Shown here: positions 15,412-21,884 of the stretch, piece after piece | Numbering within the stretch: position 1 is the stretch's first letter | Layout of the letters: each line of letters begins with the position of its first letter | DNA from: Bacillota bacterium | Lineage (GTDB): Bacteria > Bacillota > Clostridia > Lachnospirales > Lachnospiraceae | Assembly: GCA_023415475.1 (NCBI GenBank) | Contig: JAEZKL010000169.1 | Span: 1-21,884, forward strand | Reading direction: 5' to 3' | DNA length: 21,884 nucleotides | Translations under genes and position numbers: made by a program | Notes under the pieces: model-generated | Seen by the model: only the letters and a program-made list of their open reading frames with translations | The model's database searches: none | Told to the model about the DNA's origin: nothing

Positions 15412-15798
15412 TTAAATTAAAATGATCTTATCTCTTCTCGCTTTTACATTTTTCGTAGCGTTTCTTGTATCTACAACAATGTTTGATTCATTCACTACCA
15501 TCTCGTAATCAATATTTGAGTGATCGGTAATGATTAGTACCAGGTCACTTTTCCTGAGCTCTTCCTCCGATAGCTCTACCCAGTCCGCTTCAATTGCCGA
15601 ACCATGAATTGACTTAATATAAGGATCATAAAAGACCAGCTCAGCTCCCTCTTCCTTCAACTTTTTCATAATTTTAAGGGCTGGAGACTCTCTATAATCG
15701 TTTATATCCTTCTTATAGGCAATCCCAAGTAAGAATATTTTTGAGCCCTTTACCGATTTTCTGGAATTATTTAAAGCTTTAACGACCTGATCTACCAC
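15412..15798 (-). CDS. C-terminal part of the interrupted UDP-sugar dehydrogenase
   Basis: The frame is 128 aa and begins with GTG immediately after the in-frame TAA that ends the preceding part. It is the UDP-binding C-terminal domain of the dehydrogenase: KIFLLGIAYKKDINDYRESPAL is the conserved GxAYKxxxxDxRESP motif, followed by VFYDPYI and VDTRN. There is no ribosome binding site of its own, so expression would need reinitiation or stop-codon readthrough. Joined to 15799-16761, in the same frame, it makes one gene of normal length (about 449 codons). Whether the piece is made as a separate polypeptide cannot be told from sequence. Confidence 0.8.
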   Translation of the reverse strand: MVDQVVKALNNSRKSVKGSKIFLLGIAYKKDINDYRESPALKIMKKLKEEGAELVFYDPYIKSIHGSAIEADWVELSEEELRKSDLVLIITDHSNIDYEMVVNESNIVVDTRNATKNVKARRDKIILI

Positions 15799-16761
15799 TT
15801 AATAATTAACTTGAATGTTTAATTCACCGGCTAGTTCTATAAACCGGGTAGAATAATCAAATTGACGTGCCTTCCAGCTCAAATAAAAAGGATCTATGGG
15901 TATGCAATGTCCTCCGACACCCGGACCGGGATAAAAAGTTTGTATGCCAAAAGGCTTGGTGGCAGCAGCGTCAACTACTTCCCAAACGCTGATATTCATT
16001 TTATTACATAGCATCATCAATTCGTTAACCAGTGCTATATTTACGGCCCGGTAAGTGTTTTCAAAAACCTTTGTCATTTCTGCAACGGTGGGAGATGATA
16101 CCGGAACAACATTTAAAATAGTCTGGGCGTAAAAGCATTGTACGACCTCCAAACACTGACGGGTCACTCCTCCTACCACCTTTGTAGTATTTTTCGTTGA
16201 GTATCTTTGATTTCCCGGATCGACTCTTTCCGGTGAATAAGCAAGAAAAAAATCTTCTCCCACCTTTAGTCCGGATGCTTCCAGCGAGGGAAGTATAAAT
16301 TCCTGTGTCGTACCCGGAAACGATGTGCTCTCAAGTATAATCATCTGGCCTTTACGAAGCCTACTACTAATTTCCTTTGTAACGCTCTCAACATAAGACA
16401 AATCAGGCTCGTGATATTCATTGAGCGGTGTTGGAACACAGATAATAATGATATCCTGCCCGGGTAATACCGAGAAGTCGCTAACAGCCGTCAATGCATT
16501 CTTCCGGACTAAGGTCCGCAATTCTTCATCGTTAACATCCTGAATATAGTTCGAACCCGAATTCAGCATATTAACCCTACTGATATTTTGATCAATGCCT
16601 AAAACAGGGAAGCCAACCTTAGCCTTCTCTACGGCCAGAGGTAAACCAACGTAGCCAAGGCCGATTACACATACTTTTGCCGTTTTATCTATGATTGAAT
16701 TTTTTAATTGTTGTGCAAAACAATTACTCGTTATTAATTCCTCATTATCCATTTCGGACAT
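15799..16761 (-). CDS. N-terminal and central part of UDP-GlcNAc 6-dehydrogenase-like (WbpA-type), cut by in-frame TAA
   Basis: The frame is 320 aa from ATG 16761 (AAAGGATG upstream). The NAD-binding domain has VIGLGYVGLPLAVE (32-45), and the central domain has YSPERVDPG (175-183), EMTKVFENTYR (K231) and GPGVGGHCIPIDP (C286 is the catalytic thiol). The reading is closest to the WbpA class that oxidises UDP-GlcNAc C6 to the uronic acid, rather than UDP-glucose dehydrogenase, and the next three genes support this. The frame stops at TAA 15799-15801, exactly where the C-terminal UDP-binding domain should continue. The codons after TAA are in the same frame and read VVDQVVKAL. A tyrosine codon changed at its third base would explain it. 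The pair covers 15412-16761, and without the C-terminal domain the enzyme should be inactive. Confidence 0.85.
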   Translation of the reverse strand: MSEMDNEELITSNCFAQQLKNSIIDKTAKVCVIGLGYVGLPLAVEKAKVGFPVLGIDQNISRVNMLNSGSNYIQDVNDEELRTLVRKNALTAVSDFSVLPGQDIIIICVPTPLNEYHEPDLSYVESVTKEISSRLRKGQMIILESTSFPGTTQEFILPSLEASGLKVGEDFFLAYSPERVDPGNQRYSTKNTTKVVGGVTRQCLEVVQCFYAQTILNVVPVSSPTVAEMTKVFENTYRAVNIALVNELMMLCNKMNISVWEVVDAAATKPFGIQTFYPGPGVGGHCIPIDPFYLSWKARQFDYSTRFIELAGELNIQVNY

Positions 16762-16812
16762 CCTTTCTTATTCTTAAGTATTTTGATAACTCATCATTAA
16801 CATATGTCGATA

Positions 16813-16841
16813 TTTATATAAATGTGTCCGTACAAGGTAAA
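16813..16841 (-). promoter_or_regulatory. Candidate sigma-A-type promoter for the polysaccharide operon
   Basis: On the minus strand TTTACC (16836-16841) and TATAAA (16813-16818) are 17 nt apart and about 50 nt before the dehydrogenase start. This is the only good -35/-10 pair I noticed in the gap between the divergently placed end of ligD and the first gene of the locus. It rests on consensus matching by eye. Confidence 0.4.
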
Positions 16842-16943
16842 TATTTGTTACTCTAGGCTCTTAACAGAAATAATTTGTAATCATCTATCATTCGATTTCC
16901 GAGGACTAGAATCCGGTTTATTTTACGCGTCATTCCAAGCAAA

Positions 16944-16981
16944 AGGGCTGCTGCAAAACTTGTTAGTTTTGCAACAGCCCT
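16944..16981 (-). terminator. Strong hairpin terminator after ligD
   Basis: AGGGCTG-C-TGCAAAACT pairs with AGTTTTGCA-A-CAGCCCT across a 4-nt loop, a 16-bp stem with one mismatch. On the minus strand it is followed by TTTTGC and lies 57 nt past the ligD stop. It should end the ku-ligD transcript and insulate the polysaccharide operon. A small AGCGAT/ATCGCT hairpin lies between it and ligD. Confidence 0.75.
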
Positions 16982-17038
16982 CTCACCTCAGCGATTTATA
17001 TCGCTGCCTATACATGGACTTGCCCATTAATTAAACCG

Positions 17039-19480
17039 TTATTTAAGCATTTGATTATTTTCAAAAAAGTCTTTCCAAGGATCATTACCCCGGATTCTCA
17101 AAAGCGCATCCTGCAACATAATACCGTCTGGTGCCACAGTGTCAAGTTCATCCCATCCGATTGGCATGGACACCCTAGCTCCTTCTCTTGCTCTCATGGA
17201 ATAGGGTGCTACGCTCGTAGCTCCTCTTCCGTTTCTCATCCAATCGATGAATATCTTACCCGTACGTTTCGCTTTCCTAACATTACTTGTATAACGATCA
17301 GGCCACATCTGTTCCATAACCTCTGCTACCCGTCTTGCAAAATCATGAAAAACATCCCAGGTCACAACCGGCTTCAGAGGAACTACCACGTGGTAGCCTT
17401 TACCGCCACTTGTCTTAAGATATGAGTTCAACGACAACTCGTTAAGAACACTTTTCACATCCAACACGCCTTGACGTACTCTGTTTAAATCCATTCCTTC
17501 ATCCGGGTCAAGGTCAAAAACCATCATATCTGGCATTTCAAGCGTTTCAACACTACTACCCCAAATATGATACTCCAATGTGCCCATCTGAGCTTCTGAT
17601 ATCAGTCCTGCTGCATTCTCTATATAAAAGTAATCTTCTGTTTCTCCATTGCTGTTAGGTACCGGTATTATAATAACCTCTTTGCTCCCCGGGCCGGGAT
17701 GCTTTTTAAAAAAGCAGGTCTGCGATATTCCCTTTGGGCAGCGTATCGTGCTGAGAAGCCTATGGCTAACAAAGGGGAGCATGCGTTTTGAAACCTCCGC
17801 ATAATAACGAATTACCTCCTCCTTCGTGATCTTAGGATTATCGAAAATCACCTTATCCGGATTTGAGATTTTTACTCCTTGGATAATTAAGCTATCCGAA
17901 TAAACTTGTGTTGATTTCTCCTCTTCTTCGTCAGATGCTTGGCGCTGAGTTTCCTCCCCTGCTTTTTCCCTGATTACTGTCCTGGGATCCTTGTCCGTTC
18001 GCAAACCTTTGTAACTAGCCTGCCTTAACAAATTTTCCCCGGTCCATTCGGCAAACTTTATTTCTGCGACAAACTGAGGTTTAAGCCATATTATTTTTTC
18101 ATTTGCCTTGAGCTTTGGCACCTCTCGGAAAGGAGAATCCATTCTCTGTATGTTTTCAAACTTTTCCACCAGTGTCCTCATTTCAGACTCACTTATGCCT
18201 GTACCGGCACGACCTGCATAAACCAGATCCTCATCTTCATATACACCAAGAAGAAGCGAGCTTACACCATACGTTCTTTTGTCGGAGAGAGTATATCCTC
18301 CAATCACGAATTCCTGTCTTTTATCACATTTCACCTTAATCCAGTCACCGTTTCTTAATCCGCTATAAATAGAGTCTGCTTTTTTTCCAACAATTCCCTC
18401 CATATCTGCCTCACAAGCCACAGAAAAGCTTTCTTTTCCTTTTCCTTTGATATGACGGCTGTAATAAAGATTTGAGGGCGCATCCTTCAAAAGCGTCTCA
18501 AGCATTTCTTTTCTATCAATCAGACGATGACTACGAAGATCAACCCCATCCAGTGCCAGAAGATCAAAGATGATATAGGTAAGATTTTTACCTTTCGGAC
18601 TTTTCATATAGTTCTGAAGTGCCTGAAAGTCCGTCTTCCCAGTTGCATCTGTTACTGCGATTTCTCCGTCTAAAACCATAGCTCTCCCTGCAGAGAAGCT
18701 AATCAGGGAGGATGCTATGTCATGAAACCGATTAACATAATCGTTACCGTTCCTTGTAATCAGCCGCACACCGTTACCTTCAACAAACGCCATGATTCTG
18801 TACCCATCGTATTTAAGCTCATAAAGCCAATCCTCATCCTCAGGAATCGTCCCAACTAATTTGGCAAGCTGCACATCGGCCCTATTAAACGGATTTCTTT
18901 TAAATTTTTGATCTTCTCCCTTTTCGATTTCTTCTATGGTGCGACCGGTTCGGATGCTGGTAACAAATTCGGATATTCCGTCAGAGTCTTTGACATACTC
19001 ATCTTTCTCTTTCAGTAAAAGCCAGTTATCCTCTGCCTTTTCTGTCTTTCCTTTTATCCGAATTAAGGCCCACTTACCCTTAAGTCTTCTGCCTTTCAGT
19101 ACGAACTTCAGTGCGCCTTCATGCAATCCCTCTTCCACATTACCATAAGGCTCCCAGAGGCCTTCATCCCATATCATGACTACCCCTCCGCCATATTCCC
19201 CTTTGGGTATACTTCCTTCAAAATTCCTATATTCCAGAGGATGGTCCTCAACATGTACTGCAAGTCTTTTATCCCCAGTTTTATAGGAAGGGCCCTTTGG
19301 CACTGCCCAACTTAAAAGAACACCTGCCCACTCCAGACGAAAATCATAATGTTCTTTGCGTGCCATGTGGTGTTGGATAACAAATCTCAAGCCCTCTTCT
19401 GAATAATCTGCTACCCCTTCAGGCTCTAGGGTTCTTTCAAAATTCCTTTTTTGATTGTACTCTTTTAAGTCTCCTATCAT
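17039..19480 (-). CDS. ligD: NHEJ ATP-dependent DNA ligase D (phosphoesterase-ligase-polymerase)
   Basis: The protein is 813 aa and starts at ATG 19480, three nt after the ku stop. Three modules are visible in order. The first is a 3'-phosphoesterase domain (about 28-155) with QHHMARKEHYDFRLEW and VHVEDHPLEY, then IPKGEYGGG. The second is an ATP-dependent ligase domain (about 205-500) with the nucleophile K223 in ELKYDGYR and the DGEIAV and EGIVGKK motifs. The third is an archaeo-eukaryotic primase-like polymerase domain (about 535-813) with DLDPDEG (656-662) for metal binding and SGGKGYHV. It trims ends, fills gaps with a preference for ribonucleotides, and seals double-strand breaks held by Ku. 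The order matches the LigD of Pseudomonas, not that of Mycobacterium. An acidic linker near residue 520 (EEEEK) joins the last two modules. Confidence 0.96.
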   Translation of the reverse strand: MIGDLKEYNQKRNFERTLEPEGVADYSEEGLRFVIQHHMARKEHYDFRLEWAGVLLSWAVPKGPSYKTGDKRLAVHVEDHPLEYRNFEGSIPKGEYGGGVVMIWDEGLWEPYGNVEEGLHEGALKFVLKGRRLKGKWALIRIKGKTEKAEDNWLLLKEKDEYVKDSDGISEFVTSIRTGRTIEEIEKGEDQKFKRNPFNRADVQLAKLVGTIPEDEDWLYELKYDGYRIMAFVEGNGVRLITRNGNDYVNRFHDIASSLISFSAGRAMVLDGEIAVTDATGKTDFQALQNYMKSPKGKNLTYIIFDLLALDGVDLRSHRLIDRKEMLETLLKDAPSNLYYSRHIKGKGKESFSVACEADMEGIVGKKADSIYSGLRNGDWIKVKCDKRQEFVIGGYTLSDKRTYGVSSLLLGVYEDEDLVYAGRAGTGISESEMRTLVEKFENIQRMDSPFREVPKLKANEKIIWLKPQFVAEIKFAEWTGENLLRQASYKGLRTDKDPRTVIREKAGEETQRQASDEEEEKSTQVYSDSLIIQGVKISNPDKVIFDNPKITKEEVIRYYAEVSKRMLPFVSHRLLSTIRCPKGISQTCFFKKHPGPGSKEVIIIPVPNSNGETEDYFYIENAAGLISEAQMGTLEYHIWGSSVETLEMPDMMVFDLDPDEGMDLNRVRQGVLDVKSVLNELSLNSYLKTSGGKGYHVVVPLKPVVTWDVFHDFARRVAEVMEQMWPDRYTSNVRKAKRTGKIFIDWMRNGRGATSVAPYSMRAREGARVSMPIGWDELDTVAPDGIMLQDALLRIRGNDPWKDFFENNQMLK

Positions 19481-19483
19481 ATA

Positions 19484-20257
19484 TTATGCCGTTTCTTTGT
19501 CAGCCTTAGCTTTTTCGACACTTGCTCTTAGGGCCTCCATAAGATCGATTACCTTACCTTCGCTTACAGGTTCAGCAGCCACAATCTCCTGGCCAGAGAT
19601 TTTTGCTTCGATAAGCGAGCGGAGTCTCCACTGGTATTCGTCTTTATATTTCGCAGGGTCAAAGGGCGTATCCATTGAATTAATCAGAATTTTCGCCATG
19701 TTTAGCTCCTGCTCGGATACATCTGGTTTGTTATACTGTTTTTGAAGCGTCTTGACCTCATCGGCATAGAACATGGTGGAAATGAGAATGCCCTCTTCTC
19801 GTGGAATGATTGCCATTAGTGTGTCCTTTGTTCCCATGACAGTTTTACCAATTGCAATCTTTTGTTCAGCCATCAGAGCTGACCTGAGCAGCTCGAAAGC
19901 TTTTTCACCTCCAGCCTCAGGTGCAGCCTGATAGGTCTTTTCATAATAGACAGGTGAAATCTGATTTAACTGGGCAAAATGTAGGATTTGGATTGACTTT
20001 TCCTTCTCCGTTTTAATTTTTTCTATTTCTTCGTCTTTAATTATGACATACTTGTCCTCATCATACTCATAACCCTTTACGATATCTTCCCCTTTAATTT
20101 CCCTTCCGCAATGGACGCAGGTTTTCTTATAACGGATACGGCTATTGTCATCCTTATGCAACTGATTAAAATGAATGTCTTTATCCTGTGTAGCTGTGAA
20201 CACCGCAATCGGAATTGCGACCATACCAAAAGTTATCACCGATTTACGTGACATCAT
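19484..20257 (-). CDS. ku: Bacterial Ku DNA end-binding protein
   Basis: The protein is 257 aa. It starts at ATG 20257 behind GGAGGTGA with 7-nt spacing. MSRKSVITFGMVAIPIAVF is the characteristic N-terminus of bacterial Ku. KTCVHCGREIKGEDIVKGYEYDEDKYV follows in the core, and the KYKDEYQWRLRSLIEAKISG bridge region closes the ring. A short charged tail rich in Lys, Ala and Glu ends the protein, of the type that recruits LigD. It forms a homodimeric ring on broken DNA ends. It is directly followed by ligD on the same transcript, the minimal two-component bacterial NHEJ system. It has no odd features. Confidence 0.96.
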   Translation of the reverse strand: MMSRKSVITFGMVAIPIAVFTATQDKDIHFNQLHKDDNSRIRYKKTCVHCGREIKGEDIVKGYEYDEDKYVIIKDEEIEKIKTEKEKSIQILHFAQLNQISPVYYEKTYQAAPEAGGEKAFELLRSALMAEQKIAIGKTVMGTKDTLMAIIPREEGILISTMFYADEVKTLQKQYNKPDVSEQELNMAKILINSMDTPFDPAKYKDEYQWRLRSLIEAKISGQEIVAAEPVSEGKVIDLMEALRASVEKAKADKETA

Positions 20258-20332
20258 AGCAAATCACCTCCAATTCTTATTGTTTCCAGCTGAACTGCTA
20301 ATATTCGGTATTTTATTCAAAAATAGCAAAAG

Positions 20333-20354
20333 CCCCGGCCAATAAAGGCCGGGG
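20333..20354 (-). terminator. GC-rich terminator downstream of hpt
   Basis: CCCCGGCC and GGCCGGGG pair perfectly around AATAAA, 6 nt after the hpt stop. On the minus strand CTTTTGC and a further ATTTTT run follow. It is a textbook intrinsic terminator placed between hpt and ku. Confidence 0.88.
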
Positions 20355-20360
20355 TGGTTC

Positions 20361-20903
20361 TTAATGCTTAGCGTAAACTTCTCTTTTTAATACACCAATA
20401 AAAGGGAGATTTCTATATTTTTCGGCGTAATCAATACCATATCCTATAATGAATTCATCAGGAACTTCAAACCCCTTATAATCTATATTAATCTCAATTT
20501 CCCTTCTTGCAGGTTTATCCAAAAGAGTACAGATTTTTAAAGATTTCGGATGACGGCTTAATAGGTTATGCTTTAAATATGCCAAAGTCAGTCCTGTATC
20601 TATAATATCTTCTACGATAATAATATTTTTCCCTTCAATATTATCCTCTAAATCTTTTAATATACGAACTACACCACTAGTTTCTGCAGAATTACCATAA
20701 CTTGAGACTACCATATAATCAATATAAGCAGGTAAATTAATTTGTCTTATTAAATCCGATAAAAAAACACTTGCACCTTTTAAGATACCTACAAGCATAA
20801 CCTCCTCACCAGCATAATCTTTTGAAATCTCTTCTCCTAATTCGTGTATTCTTTTTGCTAATACATTCTCATCCAATAAAATTGTTTCTACATCTTTTAA
20901 CAT
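20361..20903 (-). CDS. hpt: Hypoxanthine-guanine phosphoribosyltransferase
   Basis: The protein is 180 aa. It starts at ATG 20903 (MLKDVETILLDEN) behind AAAGAGG; an in-frame extension to 20924 has no better site. PRPP-binding VEDIIDTGLT is at 97-106, with the loop motif LKGASVF (41-47) and SSYG (67-70), then the purine-contact region PDEFIIGYGIDYAEKYRNLP near the C-terminus. The length and layout are those of type I bacterial HPRT. It salvages hypoxanthine and guanine to IMP and GMP in the cytoplasm. It is a single gene ended by the terminator at 20333. It has no link to the glycan or repair genes beyond position. Confidence 0.96.
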   Translation of the reverse strand: MLKDVETILLDENVLAKRIHELGEEISKDYAGEEVMLVGILKGASVFLSDLIRQINLPAYIDYMVVSSYGNSAETSGVVRILKDLEDNIEGKNIIIVEDIIDTGLTLAYLKHNLLSRHPKSLKICTLLDKPARREIEINIDYKGFEVPDEFIIGYGIDYAEKYRNLPFIGVLKREVYAKH

Positions 20904-21056
20904 GATTAACCTCTTTCTAACCATAAGGGGAATACTTTTTGCCCCATAGGCGTTCTTTCAAAATTTCTTCCTTATTCTTTAATGATAAACTAAAATGTTA
21001 TTACCTTCATCATCTACGATAAATGAATTAACTAGAATTATCAAGAACTATTTTCT

Positions 21057-21180
21057 CTACTTCTCAATCTGCCTTCCCATCTGATCCACCTTATATTCAC
21101 CGGTATAGATTAGCTGTGATACCGGCACGATCTCATAATTCTTTTCATGAAGACCGATTATGAGGGGCCTCTTTTCTGCC
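21057..21180 (-). pseudogene. C-terminal remnant of a polysaccharide deacetylase
   Basis: Read on the minus strand, the frame ending at TAG 21057-21059 gives PLIIGLHEKNYEIVPVSQ, then LIYTGEYKVDQMGRQIEK and stop. This is the typical tail of secreted clostridial NodB-type deacetylases (an E-K-x-Y-x-x-V-P-V-S-x-L-I block followed by a short Tyr-rich tail). No catalytic motif, start or ribosome binding site is found upstream, and the sequence before it is not recognisable. It is therefore a decayed or deleted gene. Confidence 0.55.
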
Positions 21181-21444
21181 CTATTACATAGGACAACTTA
21201 AATATGTCTTTAATACCCTTTCATCTTATTAGGCAGAAGAATACGAAACAGGAATATATTTCTGGAGTCCATCCACAATAGAATAGTAGATAAAATTATG
21301 GACAACATAAAAATATCAATATTGTCGCAGCGGAGTTTGGCTATCAGAAAGCAGTATATGATATGTCAGTAATTGTAACCCAAAGAATGAAATTAGCTTA
21401 AAAACTGTGGAGAAACAGGATTAATTTTAGGTTTACTTTGCCCC

Positions 21445-21505
21445 AAATAAAAAATATCGAGTATTCCTTCAGACTTTAGAATGGATTACTCGATATTTTT
21501 TATTT
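21445..21505. terminator. 19-bp perfect palindrome, probable terminator
   Basis: AAATAAAAAATATCGAGTA (21445-21463) and its exact reverse complement (21487-21505) flank a 23-nt spacer. Each arm ends in T-runs on the strand read outward, so it can stop transcription from either side. It lies 68 nt past the stop of the gene at 21573. A 19-bp perfect stem is longer than usual, so a small repeat remains possible. Confidence 0.65.
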
Positions 21506-21572
21506 ACATTACCAATGTATCCGTTGAATATTAACTCTGATACGTATAATGGAACTGCTTATATATGGTATA

Positions 21573-21884
21573 CTAATTTTCCTTCCATACCCCTTCGTTT
21601 ATCTTTCGTATTTCTGCTACGGGTATTTTAGGAATTCTATCATAGGTTAGTAATCCGTTTGTTTCTTGTTCAACATCTGCTAGTTGTGTATAACAAAAAC
21701 CTTGTACTAGATCAGATTCCATTAACGAACTGATGATGTCATGATATCTCTGTAAAAAATCATCCTTAGTCTGTGCAACTGAATAGCACCATCCTTCTAT
21801 CCCATCTACATGAATGTCTAAGCCACCGCACTCACTTATGATTATTGGCTGTTTCTTATATTCCCATTTGGACACATACAACGG
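21573..21884 (-). CDS. Glycoside hydrolase family 2 protein, C-terminal part
   Basis: The open frame continues past the right edge, so only about the last 104 residues are seen. PIIISECGG carries the glutamate expected as the GH2 nucleophile (position 17 counting from the TTG at 21881, although that TTG is almost surely internal). GFCYTQLADVEQETNGLLTYDR is a signature of beta-galactosidase/beta-glucuronidase-like GH2 proteins. Cysteine after the glutamate replaces the more usual tyrosine or phenylalanine. The protein ends normally (EIRKINEGVWKEN). Such enzymes hydrolyse terminal beta-linked sugars from oligosaccharides. Its downstream terminator is the palindrome at 21445-21505. Confidence 0.87.
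   Translation of the reverse strand, partial: PLYVSKWEYKKQPIIISECGGLDIHVDGIEGWCYSVAQTKDDFLQRYHDIISSLMESDLVQGFCYTQLADVEQETNGLLTYDRIPKIPVAEIRKINEGVWKEN

Larger units (their letters stand above)
20925..21572. other. Gap of about 650 bases with remnants and hairpins
   Basis: No intact gene is visible. The 130 bases next to hpt should hold its promoter; TTGATA-17-TATCGT on the minus strand is a weak candidate. The rest contains a dead deacetylase tail (21057-21180), a short unrecognised open stretch on the plus strand near 21305-21405, and the palindrome at 21445-21505. The look is of a decayed region. Confidence 0.6.

Noticed and set aside
16822..17034. Plus-strand frame of 70 codons in the gap before ligD
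   Set aside because: It runs through the hairpin terminator, has no ribosome binding site, and its translation resembles nothing I recognise.
21305..21405. Plus-strand open stretch reading NIVAAEFGYQKAVYDMSV and on to a stop
   Set aside because: It has protein-like composition but no start codon near its beginning, and I could not place it in a family.
1..21884. CRISPR array, tRNA or rRNA genes, or an insertion sequence with transposase
   Set aside because: No regularly spaced direct repeats, no tRNA-like or rRNA-like stretches and no transposase motifs were seen. The short repeats in the glycan locus are irregular and non-coding.

Overview
The window looks like a chromosomal segment of a Gram-positive, probably clostridial, member of the Bacillota. 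The evidence is moderate to low GC, strong GGAGG-type ribosome binding sites, tightly packed genes, and a Ku plus three-domain LigD pair next to hpt. Every gene I can support lies on the minus strand, so transcription runs from high to low coordinates. I cannot name the species.

From 16761 down to the left edge is one long cell-surface polysaccharide locus. Its first four genes are a dehydrogenase, a Gfo/Idh/MocA oxidoreductase, a left-handed beta-helix acetyltransferase and a DegT-type aminotransferase. They match, step for step, the WbpA-B-D-E route from UDP-GlcNAc to a 2,3-diacetamido-2,3-dideoxy uronic acid. Then follow a polysaccharide deacetylase-like protein, a PIG-L deacetylase, an ATP-grasp ligase, a PHP-domain protein, a geranylgeranyl-reductase-family flavoprotein, a DPM1-like GT2 glycosyltransferase, two FemAB/GNAT-like acyltransferases, a DUF354 (GT-B-like) protein, a second polysaccharide deacetylase-like protein, and a very long membrane protein. 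That last protein, open past base 1, joins a Wzx-like flippase to a GT-C-like membrane region. Together these could build, N-modify and export a glycan containing amino sugars or amino uronic acids. The final structure is not deducible from sequence alone.

Two adjacent genes at the head of the locus carry apparent lesions. The WbpA-type dehydrogenase is cut by a single in-frame TAA. The WbpB-type oxidoreductase has its full Rossmann fold and a perfect ribosome binding site, but ATC stands where ATG should be. A family of short inverted repeats (AGTGTGAATTAT hairpin, then TTGGGCTGCATC hairpin) sits at the 3' ends of several genes in the locus and has been read into naive start predictions.

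From 17039 to 20257 is a two-gene NHEJ repair operon (ku then ligD). It is separated from the glycan locus by a strong hairpin at 16944-16981. Next come hpt (20361-20903) with its own terminator, then about 650 bases of decayed sequence that includes the tail of a dead polysaccharide deacetylase and a 19-bp perfect palindrome. At the right edge is the C-terminal part of a family 2 glycoside hydrolase.
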